Below, one piece after another: positions 25,685-33,191 of a stretch of 64,000 nt of DNA. Position 1 is the stretch's first letter. Each line of letters opens with the position of its first letter. Where the stretch lies: contig OMYB01000005.1 in assembly GCA_900315155.1 (NCBI GenBank), forward strand, positions 75,284 through 139,283, read 5' to 3'. This DNA comes from an uncultured Selenomonadales bacterium. GTDB lineage: Bacteria > Bacillota > Negativicutes > Selenomonadales > Selenomonadaceae. The notes under the pieces were generated by a model. That model had not been told where the DNA came from. It saw only the letters and a program-made list of their open reading frames with translations, and did not search any database. A program made the translations under genes and the position numbers.

Positions 25685-27526
25685 TTACATGGTTTCATCT
25701 TCCGTGAGGATGCCTGCCATGCGCAGCAGGTACTTGGCATTCGTCGTGCGGCAGCGCCCCGGTTTCACGCGGAAGTCAAATGCGATGCGGTTCTCCTCGT
25801 AGTGCTCCTCGAAGTGGAGGTTGCGGGCAGGCTTCCCATCCGGCGTGCGCAGGTCGCAGAGCTCGAAGTCGTGCGTCGTGACGAGCGTGATGCACCAGGG
25901 GCGCGTAAGATGCTCGATGGCCGCGCGGGCCCCGACGATGCGGTCGGCGGAATTCGTCCCCTTGAAGATTTCGTCGATGCAGAGCAGCAGCGGCTTTTTC
26001 TCCGCGCTCGCCTCAATCATCGACTTGATGCGCAGAAGTTCGGCGTAGAACGTCGAGATGCCGTGGTCGAGGTCATCCGTGACGCGCATGGACGTGTAGA
26101 CGGCCAGCGGCGTCAGCGCAAATTTTTCCGCGCAGACGGGCGCACCACTGTAGGCGAGGATGGCGCTGAGCGCGAGCGTGCGCAGGTACGTCGTCTTGCC
26201 GCTCATATTCGAGCCCGTGACGATGCACGTGCCCGCCTCGAAATCCATATCATTGGGCACCGCGCGGTCCTCGGGCAGCAGCAGGGAGACGACCTGCGTA
26301 CCATGTACGGCGGGCGCAGCAGCATCCAGGAATGCCGGGAACACATGGCGCTCGCGCGTGAGTCCCGGCGTCGCGAGGCTCATGAGCAGCTCGAAATCCG
26401 CCCAGACGGCGAGCCAGTCTGCGAGGCAGTCCTTTGCCACGGCCTCCCAGCGCAGGAACCGGCTCGCGCAGTGGCAGTCCCAAAGCAGGAGCGCATTGCC
26501 GAGCACGAGGAACGCGAGATTCCGCCGCGCGGCGACGAATGCCATGAGGTGTGCGAGCGTGTGGAGTGCCTGCGAAGCGCGCGGAATGGCATGCCCGTCG
26601 CGCGTGGCGGCTGGATGGAGCTCCGCCTGCGATGCTGCGCCGAGACGATGCTGGAGCTCTTTTAGCAGCGGAGCCTGCATGGACTCGGTCTCGAGGCGCT
26701 TCAGCAGGATTTCGTAGAGATGCAGCTCGCGCGTGAGTCCTGCCAGCGGTGCGAGGATGGCTTCATTGCGCCGGTTCAGCGTCTGCGAGAGCAGGAACTG
26801 GGCGAGCACGAGAACGCCGGGGACAAACCAGCTCACAGCGCCTGCGAGAGCGGCTGCGACCCCTGCGAACAGGGCGAGGGGGAGCAGGAAAGAGACCCAA
26901 CGGATCCACGGCGTGTCCTGCGTATGCGCCTGGCGGAGTCCTTCGAGGAGGGCACCCGTTTCATGGCCATCGGGCAGCAGGGCAGCGAGTCCCTGTAGGT
27001 CGAGGAGCAAAGGGACTTTTTGCATGAGCTCGCGGACGGCCTCCTGCCGTGCGAGGATGGCGGCTATCTCGGGCGGGATGGGCGAGAGCGCCGCTGCGAG
27101 ACGGTCGCGGCCGGCTTTTGTGCGCGCCTGGCACAGATACTGGAACGCGGAGCTCTTGCCGTAGAGGTTCAGGTCGGCGGCCTGTGTCGTGTCCCGCGTG
27201 AGATACCCTGCCCCGTCGGCGGGGAGTTCTTTCCATTTCGTCGTAAAGCGCGCAAGCCAGTCCTCCGTGACGCCAAGGCGGCTCTCCGTCTCCACGAGAC
27301 GCCGCTTTACCGCATCATGGCGGCGCACGAGAACGACAAAGCACGCGAGCAGCGCGATGCCGAGCACCGTACCGGGCATATGCCCATCATATCCGGCAGC
27401 AAACGCGAAGATCATGGCGAGGAACGTCACGCCGCGTGCGGTGACCAGCCGCCCTGCTTCGCGCCGCATCGCCACGACAGCCGTGAGATCCTTTTGGCGG
27501 CTATTTTCAAAGAAAGATTTCAGCAT
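25685..27526 (-). CDS. Membrane-anchored MutS-like ATPase
   Basis: The protein has 613 residues. The N-terminal part has two hydrophobic segments (about 30-70) and two more near 225-265, embedded in a MutS core/lever-like helical region. The C-terminal MutS domain V has Walker A IVTGSNMSGKTTYLRTL, the conserved DDLDHGISTFYAELLRIK, Walker B LLLCIDEIFKGTNSADR and TLVTTHDFEL. The MutS mismatch-binding domain I is absent, so this is not the repair protein MutS but one of the MutS-related ATPases with membrane helices, of unknown job. The start at 27526 (MLKSFFENSRQ) follows GGAG; the frame is open further upstream but into the divergent promoter region. Confidence 0.85.
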   Translation of the reverse strand: MLKSFFENSRQKDLTAVVAMRREAGRLVTARGVTFLAMIFAFAAGYDGHMPGTVLGIALLACFVVLVRRHDAVKRRLVETESRLGVTEDWLARFTTKWKELPADGAGYLTRDTTQAADLNLYGKSSAFQYLCQARTKAGRDRLAAALSPIPPEIAAILARQEAVRELMQKVPLLLDLQGLAALLPDGHETGALLEGLRQAHTQDTPWIRWVSFLLPLALFAGVAAALAGAVSWFVPGVLVLAQFLLSQTLNRRNEAILAPLAGLTRELHLYEILLKRLETESMQAPLLKELQHRLGAASQAELHPAATRDGHAIPRASQALHTLAHLMAFVAARRNLAFLVLGNALLLWDCHCASRFLRWEAVAKDCLADWLAVWADFELLMSLATPGLTRERHVFPAFLDAAAPAVHGTQVVSLLLPEDRAVPNDMDFEAGTCIVTGSNMSGKTTYLRTLALSAILAYSGAPVCAEKFALTPLAVYTSMRVTDDLDHGISTFYAELLRIKSMIEASAEKKPLLLCIDEIFKGTNSADRIVGARAAIEHLTRPWCITLVTTHDFELCDLRTPDGKPARNLHFEEHYEENRIAFDFRVKPGRCRTTNAKYLLRMAGILTEDETM

Positions 27527-27622
27527 AAGGAGTTCTCCTCTATCCTTCAGATGATTGATGCTTTTATTATAGCATGAAGGCTTACAAAATTCGCAAGATG
27601 AGACGGAACTGTCATTTTTTAG

Positions 27623-27651
27623 TGGACAATAACGGGGAATTATGTTACAAT
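27623..27651 (+). promoter_or_regulatory. Promoter of the DAACS symporter
   Basis: TGGACA (27623-27628), 17 bases, TACAAT (27646-27651), giving a leader of about 110 bases. Confidence 0.6.
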
Positions 27652-27689
27652 TGATTCGTTGAAGAAAACAAATTTGCATTGGCATTGAG

Positions 27690-27739
27690 GCCGCACGACT
27701 TTCCTGCATCGGGGATGCAGCGTGGTCGGGCGGCTTTTT
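27690..27739 (+). terminator. Leader terminator / attenuator before the DAACS symporter
   Basis: Outer arms GCCGCACGAC/GTCGGGCGGC, inner stem CTGCATC/GATGCAG with loop GGG, then T5. No plus-strand gene ends upstream (the MutS-like gene points away), so this terminator lies in the symporter's own leader and probably attenuates it. Confidence 0.6.
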
Positions 27740-27764
27740 GTAGTTGAAAGGGGAATCATCCATT

Positions 27765-29000
27765 ATGCCTGAAGCAAAGAAAAAGAGCTCTCTCGACCGT
27801 CTTGGCTTGTGGATCATCGTTGCGACGATCCTCGGCGCGGTGGTCGGACTCGTCATGGGCAAGCCCGCGCACATGTTTGCACCGGCGGGCAACCTGTTCA
27901 TGCAGATGATCAAGATGGTTGTCGTACCGCTCGTCCTGTTCTCGCTCATCGGCGGCGCTGCATCGCTGGGCCGCTCGAAGAATGCAGGCAAGATCGGGAT
28001 TACGACATTCGTCTATTACGGTATCACGACGGCTGTTGCCGTGGCACTGGGGCTGATCTTCAGCGAGGCGTTCCAGCCGGGTGCGGGCATCGATATGAGC
28101 TCGATTTCCAGCGCGGCCGTGCAGGTCGACCACATGGAGGAGAGTACGAAGATTCCGGGCTTCTGGGAGACCATCACGGGCTTTGTGCCGGCTAATCCGT
28201 TCAAGGCGCTCGTGGATGGCAACATCCTGCAGATCATCTTTTCCGGTATGGCCGTGGGTTTTGCCTCGACCTATCTGAAAGAGGACCTCAAGAACCTCGT
28301 ACTGAGCTTCTTCAATGCGATGACGGAAATCTTCATCAAGATTATGATGGCCGTCATGTACATCGCCCCGATCGGCGTCTTCTGCCTCATGGCGGACGCT
28401 ACGGGCACGTTCGGGTACTCCGTCCTTGTCAAGATTCTCTATCTCATCCTGCTCTATGTCGTCGTCCTCGCCATCATCACGTACGTCATGATCGGCGGTA
28501 CGGTGGCCATGTTCTCGAAATGCACGACGTATAAAGAGTTCTTCAGGGCGATGTGGAAGGTCCAGATTTTCGCTTTCTCAACGGCCTCCTCGATGGCGAC
28601 GCTGCCGCTCAATATGCAGACGACGGTCGATGAACTCCACGTCTCACGTGAGACGACTTCGTTCTGCCTGCCGCTCGGTGCGACCATCAACATGAACGGC
28701 AACGCGGCCTACTATGCGATGGCTGCAACGTTCATCGCGCAGATGTACGGGATGGATCTTTCCTTCGGACAGTACATCGCCATCATCGTCACGAGTACGC
28801 TCGGCGCTGTTGGTCAGGCCGGTGTGCCGGGCCCGACGCTGCTCGTCGTCGCCGTCCTGGTCTCGGCTGGCATCCCCATCGATGCGTTGCCGATCCTCTT
28901 CGGTGTTGACCGTATCTTCGATATGCTGCGCACGGCCGTCAACATCACGGGTGATGCGGCATGCGCCACGATCGTCGACCGCTTCCGCATGGAGGCCTGA
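27765..29000 (+). CDS. Dicarboxylate/amino acid:cation symporter (DAACS family)
   Basis: The protein has 411 residues with eight membrane helices and two re-entrant loops in the glutamate transporter (GltP) fold. The first hairpin is FSTASSMATLP, in place of the usual serine-rich loop. TM8 has the substrate-binding series FDMLRTAVNITGDAAC, in which the Asp, Arg, Thr, Asn and Asp positions of Glu/Asp transporters are all present. TM7 reads INMNGNAAYY instead of the canonical NMDGTA, so a cation-site Asp is replaced; its coupling ion or stoichiometry may differ. ATG 27765 is preferred over the upstream TTG because AAAGGGG lies between them. A terminator-like leader precedes it. Confidence 0.9.
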   Translation: MPEAKKKSSLDRLGLWIIVATILGAVVGLVMGKPAHMFAPAGNLFMQMIKMVVVPLVLFSLIGGAASLGRSKNAGKIGITTFVYYGITTAVAVALGLIFSEAFQPGAGIDMSSISSAAVQVDHMEESTKIPGFWETITGFVPANPFKALVDGNILQIIFSGMAVGFASTYLKEDLKNLVLSFFNAMTEIFIKIMMAVMYIAPIGVFCLMADATGTFGYSVLVKILYLILLYVVVLAIITYVMIGGTVAMFSKCTTYKEFFRAMWKVQIFAFSTASSMATLPLNMQTTVDELHVSRETTSFCLPLGATINMNGNAAYYAMAATFIAQMYGMDLSFGQYIAIIVTSTLGAVGQAGVPGPTLLVVAVLVSAGIPIDALPILFGVDRIFDMLRTAVNITGDAACATIVDRFRMEA

Positions 29001-29022
29001 TGCGGATTCCTACCATACGATA

Positions 29023-29063
29023 AAGAACGCTGCTCTCACGAAAGGGCAGCGTTCTTTTTTTTG
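29023..29063 (+). terminator. Terminator of the DAACS symporter gene
   Basis: AAAGAACGCTGC/GCAGCGTTCTTT perfect arms, 12-base loop, T8. Confidence 0.85.
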
Positions 29064-29069
29064 TTTAAT

Positions 29070-29106
29070 TGACCTATTGACTTTTTGACTAATAGGCACT
29101 ATAATA
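29070..29106 (+). promoter_or_regulatory. hsp20 promoter with CtsR-like direct repeats
   Basis: TTGACT (29078-29083), 17 bases, TATAAT (29101-29106). Three TTGAC units start at 29070, 29078 and 29086, eight bases apart. On the minus strand these read RGTCAAW three times, like the half-sites of the heat-shock repressor CtsR (RGTCAAA), though CtsR sites normally have 10-base spacing. Confidence 0.65.
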
Positions 29107-29189
29107 AAATTGTTCGAAGGGAAGGGGCACAGAAAGCCCTACCGGACGACAAAATATTGTTTATTACCGCAGCCGGCTCACCGGCACGG

Positions 29190-29209
29190 CTTTTATCATC
29201 GAAAGGGGT
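29190..29209 (+). promoter_or_regulatory. Possible fourU-type RNA thermometer at hsp20
   Basis: CUUUU (29190-29194) can pair with AAAGG of the ribosome binding site AAAGGGG (29202-29208) across a seven-base loop, hiding it. A GCCGG/CCGGC hairpin (29172-29185) lies just upstream. This matches the known fourU/ROSE layout of small heat-shock leaders. Confidence 0.4.
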
Positions 29210-29216
29210 TTTCATC

Positions 29217-29660
29217 ATGTTCGGTTTAGTTCCATTTGCATCGCGTAACGGTCTCATGAAAGACGATGACGTTTTCGATCGTCTCTGGAATGCCTTCGAT
29301 GAGCCTTTCATGAAGGGTTTCACCCAGACGAGCTCGTTCAAGGTTGACGTCAAGGATAACGGCGACAGCTACGATGTGGCCGCAGAACTGCCTGGTATGA
29401 AGAAGGAGAACATCTCCCTGACGTATCAGGATCACTATCTCACGATCGCCACGAAGAATGAGACGTCAAAGGACGAGAAGGACGACAAAGGCAGCTACGT
29501 TCGCCGTGAGCGCAGCCAGAGCAGCATGAGCCGTTCGTTCTACATCGACAACATCGACGAGTCCAAGGCCACGGCTGACTACAAAGATGGCGTCCTCATG
29601 ATCCATCTGCCGAAACTCGCCGTCGTCGAAGATGCCGGCCACACGATCCGTATTGAGTAA
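29217..29660 (+). CDS. Hsp20 / alpha-crystallin family small heat-shock protein
   Basis: The protein has 147 residues: an ATP-independent chaperone that holds unfolding proteins. An N-terminal arm (FGLVPFASRNGLMKDDDVFDRL) is followed by the alpha-crystallin domain from about 45: FKVDVKDNGDSYDVAAELPGMKKENISLTY in pieces, then RRERSQSSMSRSFYIDNID and ATADYKDGVLMIHLPK. A short C-terminal extension ends in HTIRIE, with an IRI-type assembly motif. ATG 29217 follows AAAGGGG; the frame is open further left but runs into the leader. The promoter carries CtsR-like repeats, and the ribosome binding site may be masked in RNA, so heat control at two levels is plausible. Confidence 0.93.
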   Translation: MFGLVPFASRNGLMKDDDVFDRLWNAFDEPFMKGFTQTSSFKVDVKDNGDSYDVAAELPGMKKENISLTYQDHYLTIATKNETSKDEKDDKGSYVRRERSQSSMSRSFYIDNIDESKATADYKDGVLMIHLPKLAVVEDAGHTIRIE

Positions 29661-29688
29661 GTTTTCCCTATCTCTCTTTCAGGATGGA

Positions 29689-29721
29689 GGCTCCGCCCCG
29701 TTGAGGCGGAGCCTTTTTTTT
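29689..29721 (+). terminator. hsp20 terminator
   Basis: GGCTCCGCC/GGCGGAGCC arms, seven-base loop, T8. Confidence 0.88.
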
Positions 29722-29773
29722 GCTATACTGTTGGCAGAAAAAGATGGACAGAGAACCAGAAGGGGAGTTTTTT

Positions 29774-30433
29774 ATGGTAAAAGCCAGCACACTTGCCGAG
29801 GTCGATGCACTCATCGGCCGTTATCCGGCACTGAAAGTATGTGAGGCCGACCTGCGCGCGGCCGTCGAGATGATCTGCGAAAGCTATGCGGGCGGGCACA
29901 AGCTCATCGCCTGCGGAAACGGCGGCAGTGCCTCCGATGCCGAGCACATCGTCGGGGAGCTCATGAAGGGCTTTTTGCTCCCGCGCAAGCTCGGCAGGGA
30001 TATGGCCCGTAAGATGGAGGAGGTCTGCCCCGAGGAAAAGGAGTATTTCCTCGAGAACCTGCAGGGCGCGCTGCCGGCACTTTCGCTCGTGAACCAGGTT
30101 GCGCTCAACACGGCGTTTGCGAACGACCAGGCACCGGACCTTTCCTTTGCCCAGCAGATCCTCGGCATGGGTCAGGAGGGCGACGTCCTCCTCGCCATCT
30201 CGACGTCTGGGAACAGCACGAATGTCATCTATGCGCTGCAGATGGCGAAGGTCAAGGGCGTGCGCACGATTGCGCTGACGGGGAGGAGCGGCGGCAAGAT
30301 CGCTTCCCGCCATCTCGCGGACGTGACGATCCGCGTGCCGGACGATGAGACGTTCCGCATCCAGGAGTTCCATCTGCCCGTCTACCACATGCTCTGCATC
30401 GCCGCAGAGAACGAGTTCTTCGGCGAAGACTGA
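29774..30433 (+). CDS. gmhA: D-sedoheptulose-7-phosphate isomerase family SIS protein
   Basis: The protein has 219 residues with one SIS (sugar isomerase) domain. CGNGGSASDAEHIVGELMKGF is the classical GmhA signature, with zinc and substrate contacts. LLAISTSGNSTNVIYALQ and GLTGRSGGK-like TIALTGRSGG follow, then FRIQEFHLPVYHMLC, matching the family's histidine-containing C-terminus. GmhA makes heptose-7-phosphate for the LPS inner core, which fits a diderm Firmicute. It is slightly longer than E. coli GmhA because of an insertion at about 75-105 common in Firmicutes. The ATG at 29774 follows AAGGGGAG. A TATACT -10 lies at about 29723, after the hsp20 terminator. Confidence 0.85.
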   Translation: MVKASTLAEVDALIGRYPALKVCEADLRAAVEMICESYAGGHKLIACGNGGSASDAEHIVGELMKGFLLPRKLGRDMARKMEEVCPEEKEYFLENLQGALPALSLVNQVALNTAFANDQAPDLSFAQQILGMGQEGDVLLAISTSGNSTNVIYALQMAKVKGVRTIALTGRSGGKIASRHLADVTIRVPDDETFRIQEFHLPVYHMLCIAAENEFFGED

Positions 30434-30541
30434 GGAAAAAAAGAACCGATAGGCAGGATTTCCCCCTTGGTGTATGGAATTAAGTTAGCTGGAGGAAATG
30501 AAAGTTAACACCAATTCCAATATGCTGAGGGGGATTTCTCT

Positions 30542-32047
30542 ATGATCGCAGAAAAAGATTTGATGAAACTGGCTAATGGCAGCGATGTGCGCGGTGTCGC
30601 CGTGGAGGGCGTCGCGGACGAACCGGTGAACCTGACGCCGGAGGCTGCAAACCGCATCACGAGCGCATTCGTGCATTTCCTGACGGATAAGACGGGGAAG
30701 AAAGACCATGGACTGCGCGTCGCCGTCGGCCATGATTGCCGCATCTCGAGCCCGGCGCTAAAGGATGCCGCACTCGAGGCTCTCACAGCGGCGGGCGTTG
30801 TGACCGTGGACTGCGGCCTCGCCTCTACGCCGGCCATGTTCATGACGACGGTGTTCAAGGAGACGGAGATGGACGGTGCGATCATGATTACGGCCAGCCA
30901 TCTCCCCTATAACCGCAATGGCCTGAAATTCTTTACAACGGATGGCGGCATTGAGAGTGCCGACGTCAAAAAACTGCTCGAGGATGCAGGCCGCATCCCG
31001 GAGATGCAGGGCGACCGCCGGAAAGTCCAGTCCTATAACCTCATGGAGCGTTATGGCCACTATCTGCGCAAGAAGATCCGCAAGGCGCTCTGCGTCGAGG
31101 ATGATCCGCTGAAGGGCCTCCACATCGTCGTCGATGCAGGCAATGGCAACGGCGGTTTCTTCGTCACGCAGGTACTCGGACGCCTCGGCGCGGATACGTC
31201 GGGCAGCGTCTATCTGGACCCGGATGGTCATTTCCCGAACCACATCCCGAACCCGGAAAACAAGCAGGCTATGGCATCCATCCGCGAGGCTGTGCTCAAG
31301 AGCCATGCCGACCTCGGCCTCATCTTTGATACGGATGTCGATCGTATGGGCGCCGTGCTCGCGAACGGCAAGGAAATCTGCCGCAACGAGCTCATCGCGC
31401 TCATGGCTGCTATCCTCGCACCGCAATATCCGGGCAGTACGATCGTGACGGACTCCGTGACGTCGGATGAGCTCACGGATTTCCTCGAAAACGAGCTCGG
31501 ATTGAAGCACCATCGCTACATGCGCGGCTATCGCAACGTCATCGATGAGTGCCAGCGCCTCAATGAGGCGGGCACGGTTTCGCCACTCGCCATTGAGACG
31601 TCTGGCCATGGTGCCATCGCAGACAACTACTACCTCGATGACGGCGCTTACCTCGCCGTGTTGCTCATCATCGCAGCGGCGCAGGCACGCAGGAAGGGCA
31701 AGAAACTCAGCAGCCTGATCAAAGACCTCGGCGCGCCGCTCGAGACGCGCGAGGTCCGCATGAGCATCCGCGGCGTCGAGGACGCACATGCCTACGCAGA
31801 GCAGGTCATCCAGACGGTGGAGAAACGCGCCCGCGAACAGGGGATCAAGCTCGCCGAGCCGAACTACGAAGGCATCCGCTTCGTGTTCCCGCATGGCTGG
31901 GCCCTGCTGCGCGCTTCGCTGCACGATGCAGAGATGCCGCTGAACATCGAGAGCCGCAAGAAGGGCGGCGTTGCCGAGATCGCGGCCACCATCAAGGGTC
32001 TCCTCGGCGGCTTTGATGCCCTCGGCACGACGGCGTTAGATAAATAA
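30542..32047 (+). CDS. Phosphoglucomutase/phosphomannomutase
   Basis: The protein has 501 residues with the four-domain alpha-D-phosphohexomutase fold. The active-site phosphoserine is S119 in MITASHLPYNRNGLKFF; the metal loop is DTDVDRMG; the sugar-binding loop ETSGHGAI and a C-terminal phosphate site follow. It interconverts glucose- or mannose-6-phosphate and the 1-phosphates for glycan and LPS synthesis; the preceding gmhA points the same way. GAGGGGG lies upstream of ATG 30542. The 108-base gap to gmhA has no terminator, so both could be on one transcript. Choice between glucose and mannose cannot be made from sequence. Confidence 0.9.
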   Translation: MIAEKDLMKLANGSDVRGVAVEGVADEPVNLTPEAANRITSAFVHFLTDKTGKKDHGLRVAVGHDCRISSPALKDAALEALTAAGVVTVDCGLASTPAMFMTTVFKETEMDGAIMITASHLPYNRNGLKFFTTDGGIESADVKKLLEDAGRIPEMQGDRRKVQSYNLMERYGHYLRKKIRKALCVEDDPLKGLHIVVDAGNGNGGFFVTQVLGRLGADTSGSVYLDPDGHFPNHIPNPENKQAMASIREAVLKSHADLGLIFDTDVDRMGAVLANGKEICRNELIALMAAILAPQYPGSTIVTDSVTSDELTDFLENELGLKHHRYMRGYRNVIDECQRLNEAGTVSPLAIETSGHGAIADNYYLDDGAYLAVLLIIAAAQARRKGKKLSSLIKDLGAPLETREVRMSIRGVEDAHAYAEQVIQTVEKRAREQGIKLAEPNYEGIRFVFPHGWALLRASLHDAEMPLNIESRKKGGVAEIAATIKGLLGGFDALGTTALDK

Positions 32048-32062
32048 AAAGAAAATCCTTCG

Positions 32063-32090
32063 GCCCCGGCAGCTTTCTGCCGGGGCTTTT
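32063..32090 (+). terminator. Terminator after the phosphohexomutase gene
   Basis: GCCCCGGCAG/CTGCCGGGGC arms, four-base loop, T4. Confidence 0.8.
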
Positions 32091-32103
32091 AGTACCTGCT
32101 TTC

Positions 32104-32139
32104 AAGACAACGATTCCCGTTCATGTTATAATTGGGAAT
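32104..32139 (+). promoter_or_regulatory. Promoter of the DUF2232-gdpP-rplI-dnaB operon
   Basis: AAGACA (32104-32109), 17 bases, TATAAT (32127-32132). An ATTCCC/GGGAAT inverted repeat (32113-32139) frames the -10. Confidence 0.55.
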
Positions 32140-32196
32140 AGCCTTGAAGTTGGGAGGATATCCCCGGGGCGATCATTTCTTGGAAAGGAAGAGGAC

Positions 32197-33153
32197 ATGG
32201 ATCAGCATCGTATCACCCCCTTGACGGAGAGCGGCCTGCTGGCGGCACTCCTGGTCGTGCTCGCGATGACGGCCGTCTATATGCCGGTCGTCGGCATGAT
32301 TGCGACCATGCTGTGGCCGCTGCCGGTCATTGTGCTCGTCGTGCGCCACGGCCTGCGCCAGGGCGTATTGGGCGTGATTGTCGCAGGCGTCATCATGGCC
32401 CTGCTCATCGAGCCGGTTACGGCAGTCAACATGGTGCTTTCGTTCGGCCCGACGGGACTGGCCATCGGCTATGGCTTCCACCGGCAGTGGCGCGGCGAGG
32501 CCGTGTTCGGCGCGGGCCTCGGAGCCTCGATCGCAGGCAAGCTCCTCGTCATGGGACTGTTGTTCGTCCTTTCGGGCGTCAATCCGTTCACGGGTCATAT
32601 GGACGTGGTCCAGCAGACCTTTGAGGAGACGTTCGCCATGTACGAAGAAATCGGCGTTTCCGAGGAGGATATCGCACAGGCGCGCTCGCAGATGGAGATG
32701 GGCATGCAGGCGGTCTCGATGCTCCTGCCGCTCATCATCGTGATTATGGGGCTTTTGGATACGGTGGTCTCGTACCTCGTCGGCCAGCGTGTGCTGCGCC
32801 GCCTGGGCCTGCCGGTATCGGAAATGCCGCCGTTTTCCGAGTGGAAACTTCCGCGCGGCATCGTGCTGCTCACGGGCTTTGCCCTGGTTGGCCTTTACTG
32901 GGGCCATTCGCGGGATATCCAGCTGCTCTATGAGCTCTCGGTCAATCTGATCGTCTTCACGATGATGGCGGGCGCCGTGCAGGGGTTCTCCCTGCTGAGT
33001 GCACTCATGCAGCATTTTCGCCTGTCGGGATTCGTGCGCGCCCTGATCTACGTGCTCGTGATCCTCAATGGCGTATTCGTGCAAATCGTTGCCCTGACAG
33101 GGCTTTTTGATATGCTTTTCGACTACCGGCGCCGCTTCCGCAGCCGCGGATAG
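32197..33153 (+). CDS. DUF2232 membrane protein (YybS family)
   Basis: The protein has 318 residues with about eight hydrophobic helices and a short helix-rich cytoplasmic part near 135-165 (VQQTFEETFAMYEEIGVSEEDIAQARSQ, in pieces). It matches the DUF2232/YybS family, which in Firmicutes sits directly before gdpP and rplI exactly as here. The helix pattern resembles S-components of ECF transporters, but the substrate and function are not known. AAGGAAGAGG precedes ATG 32197. A 38-base gap separates it from gdpP, without a terminator. Confidence 0.88.
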   Translation: MDQHRITPLTESGLLAALLVVLAMTAVYMPVVGMIATMLWPLPVIVLVVRHGLRQGVLGVIVAGVIMALLIEPVTAVNMVLSFGPTGLAIGYGFHRQWRGEAVFGAGLGASIAGKLLVMGLLFVLSGVNPFTGHMDVVQQTFEETFAMYEEIGVSEEDIAQARSQMEMGMQAVSMLLPLIIVIMGLLDTVVSYLVGQRVLRRLGLPVSEMPPFSEWKLPRGIVLLTGFALVGLYWGHSRDIQLLYELSVNLIVFTMMAGAVQGFSLLSALMQHFRLSGFVRALIYVLVILNGVFVQIVALTGLFDMLFDYRRRFRSRG

Positions 33154-33191
33154 GCCCTGGGGGACAGAAAAGATAGAAATGAGGTGAGTAC

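Noticed and set aside
30498..30544. Possible 15-codon leader peptide overlapping the phosphohexomutase start
   Set aside because: GGAGG is only two bases from its ATG, too close for good initiation, and no regulatory codon pattern is visible.
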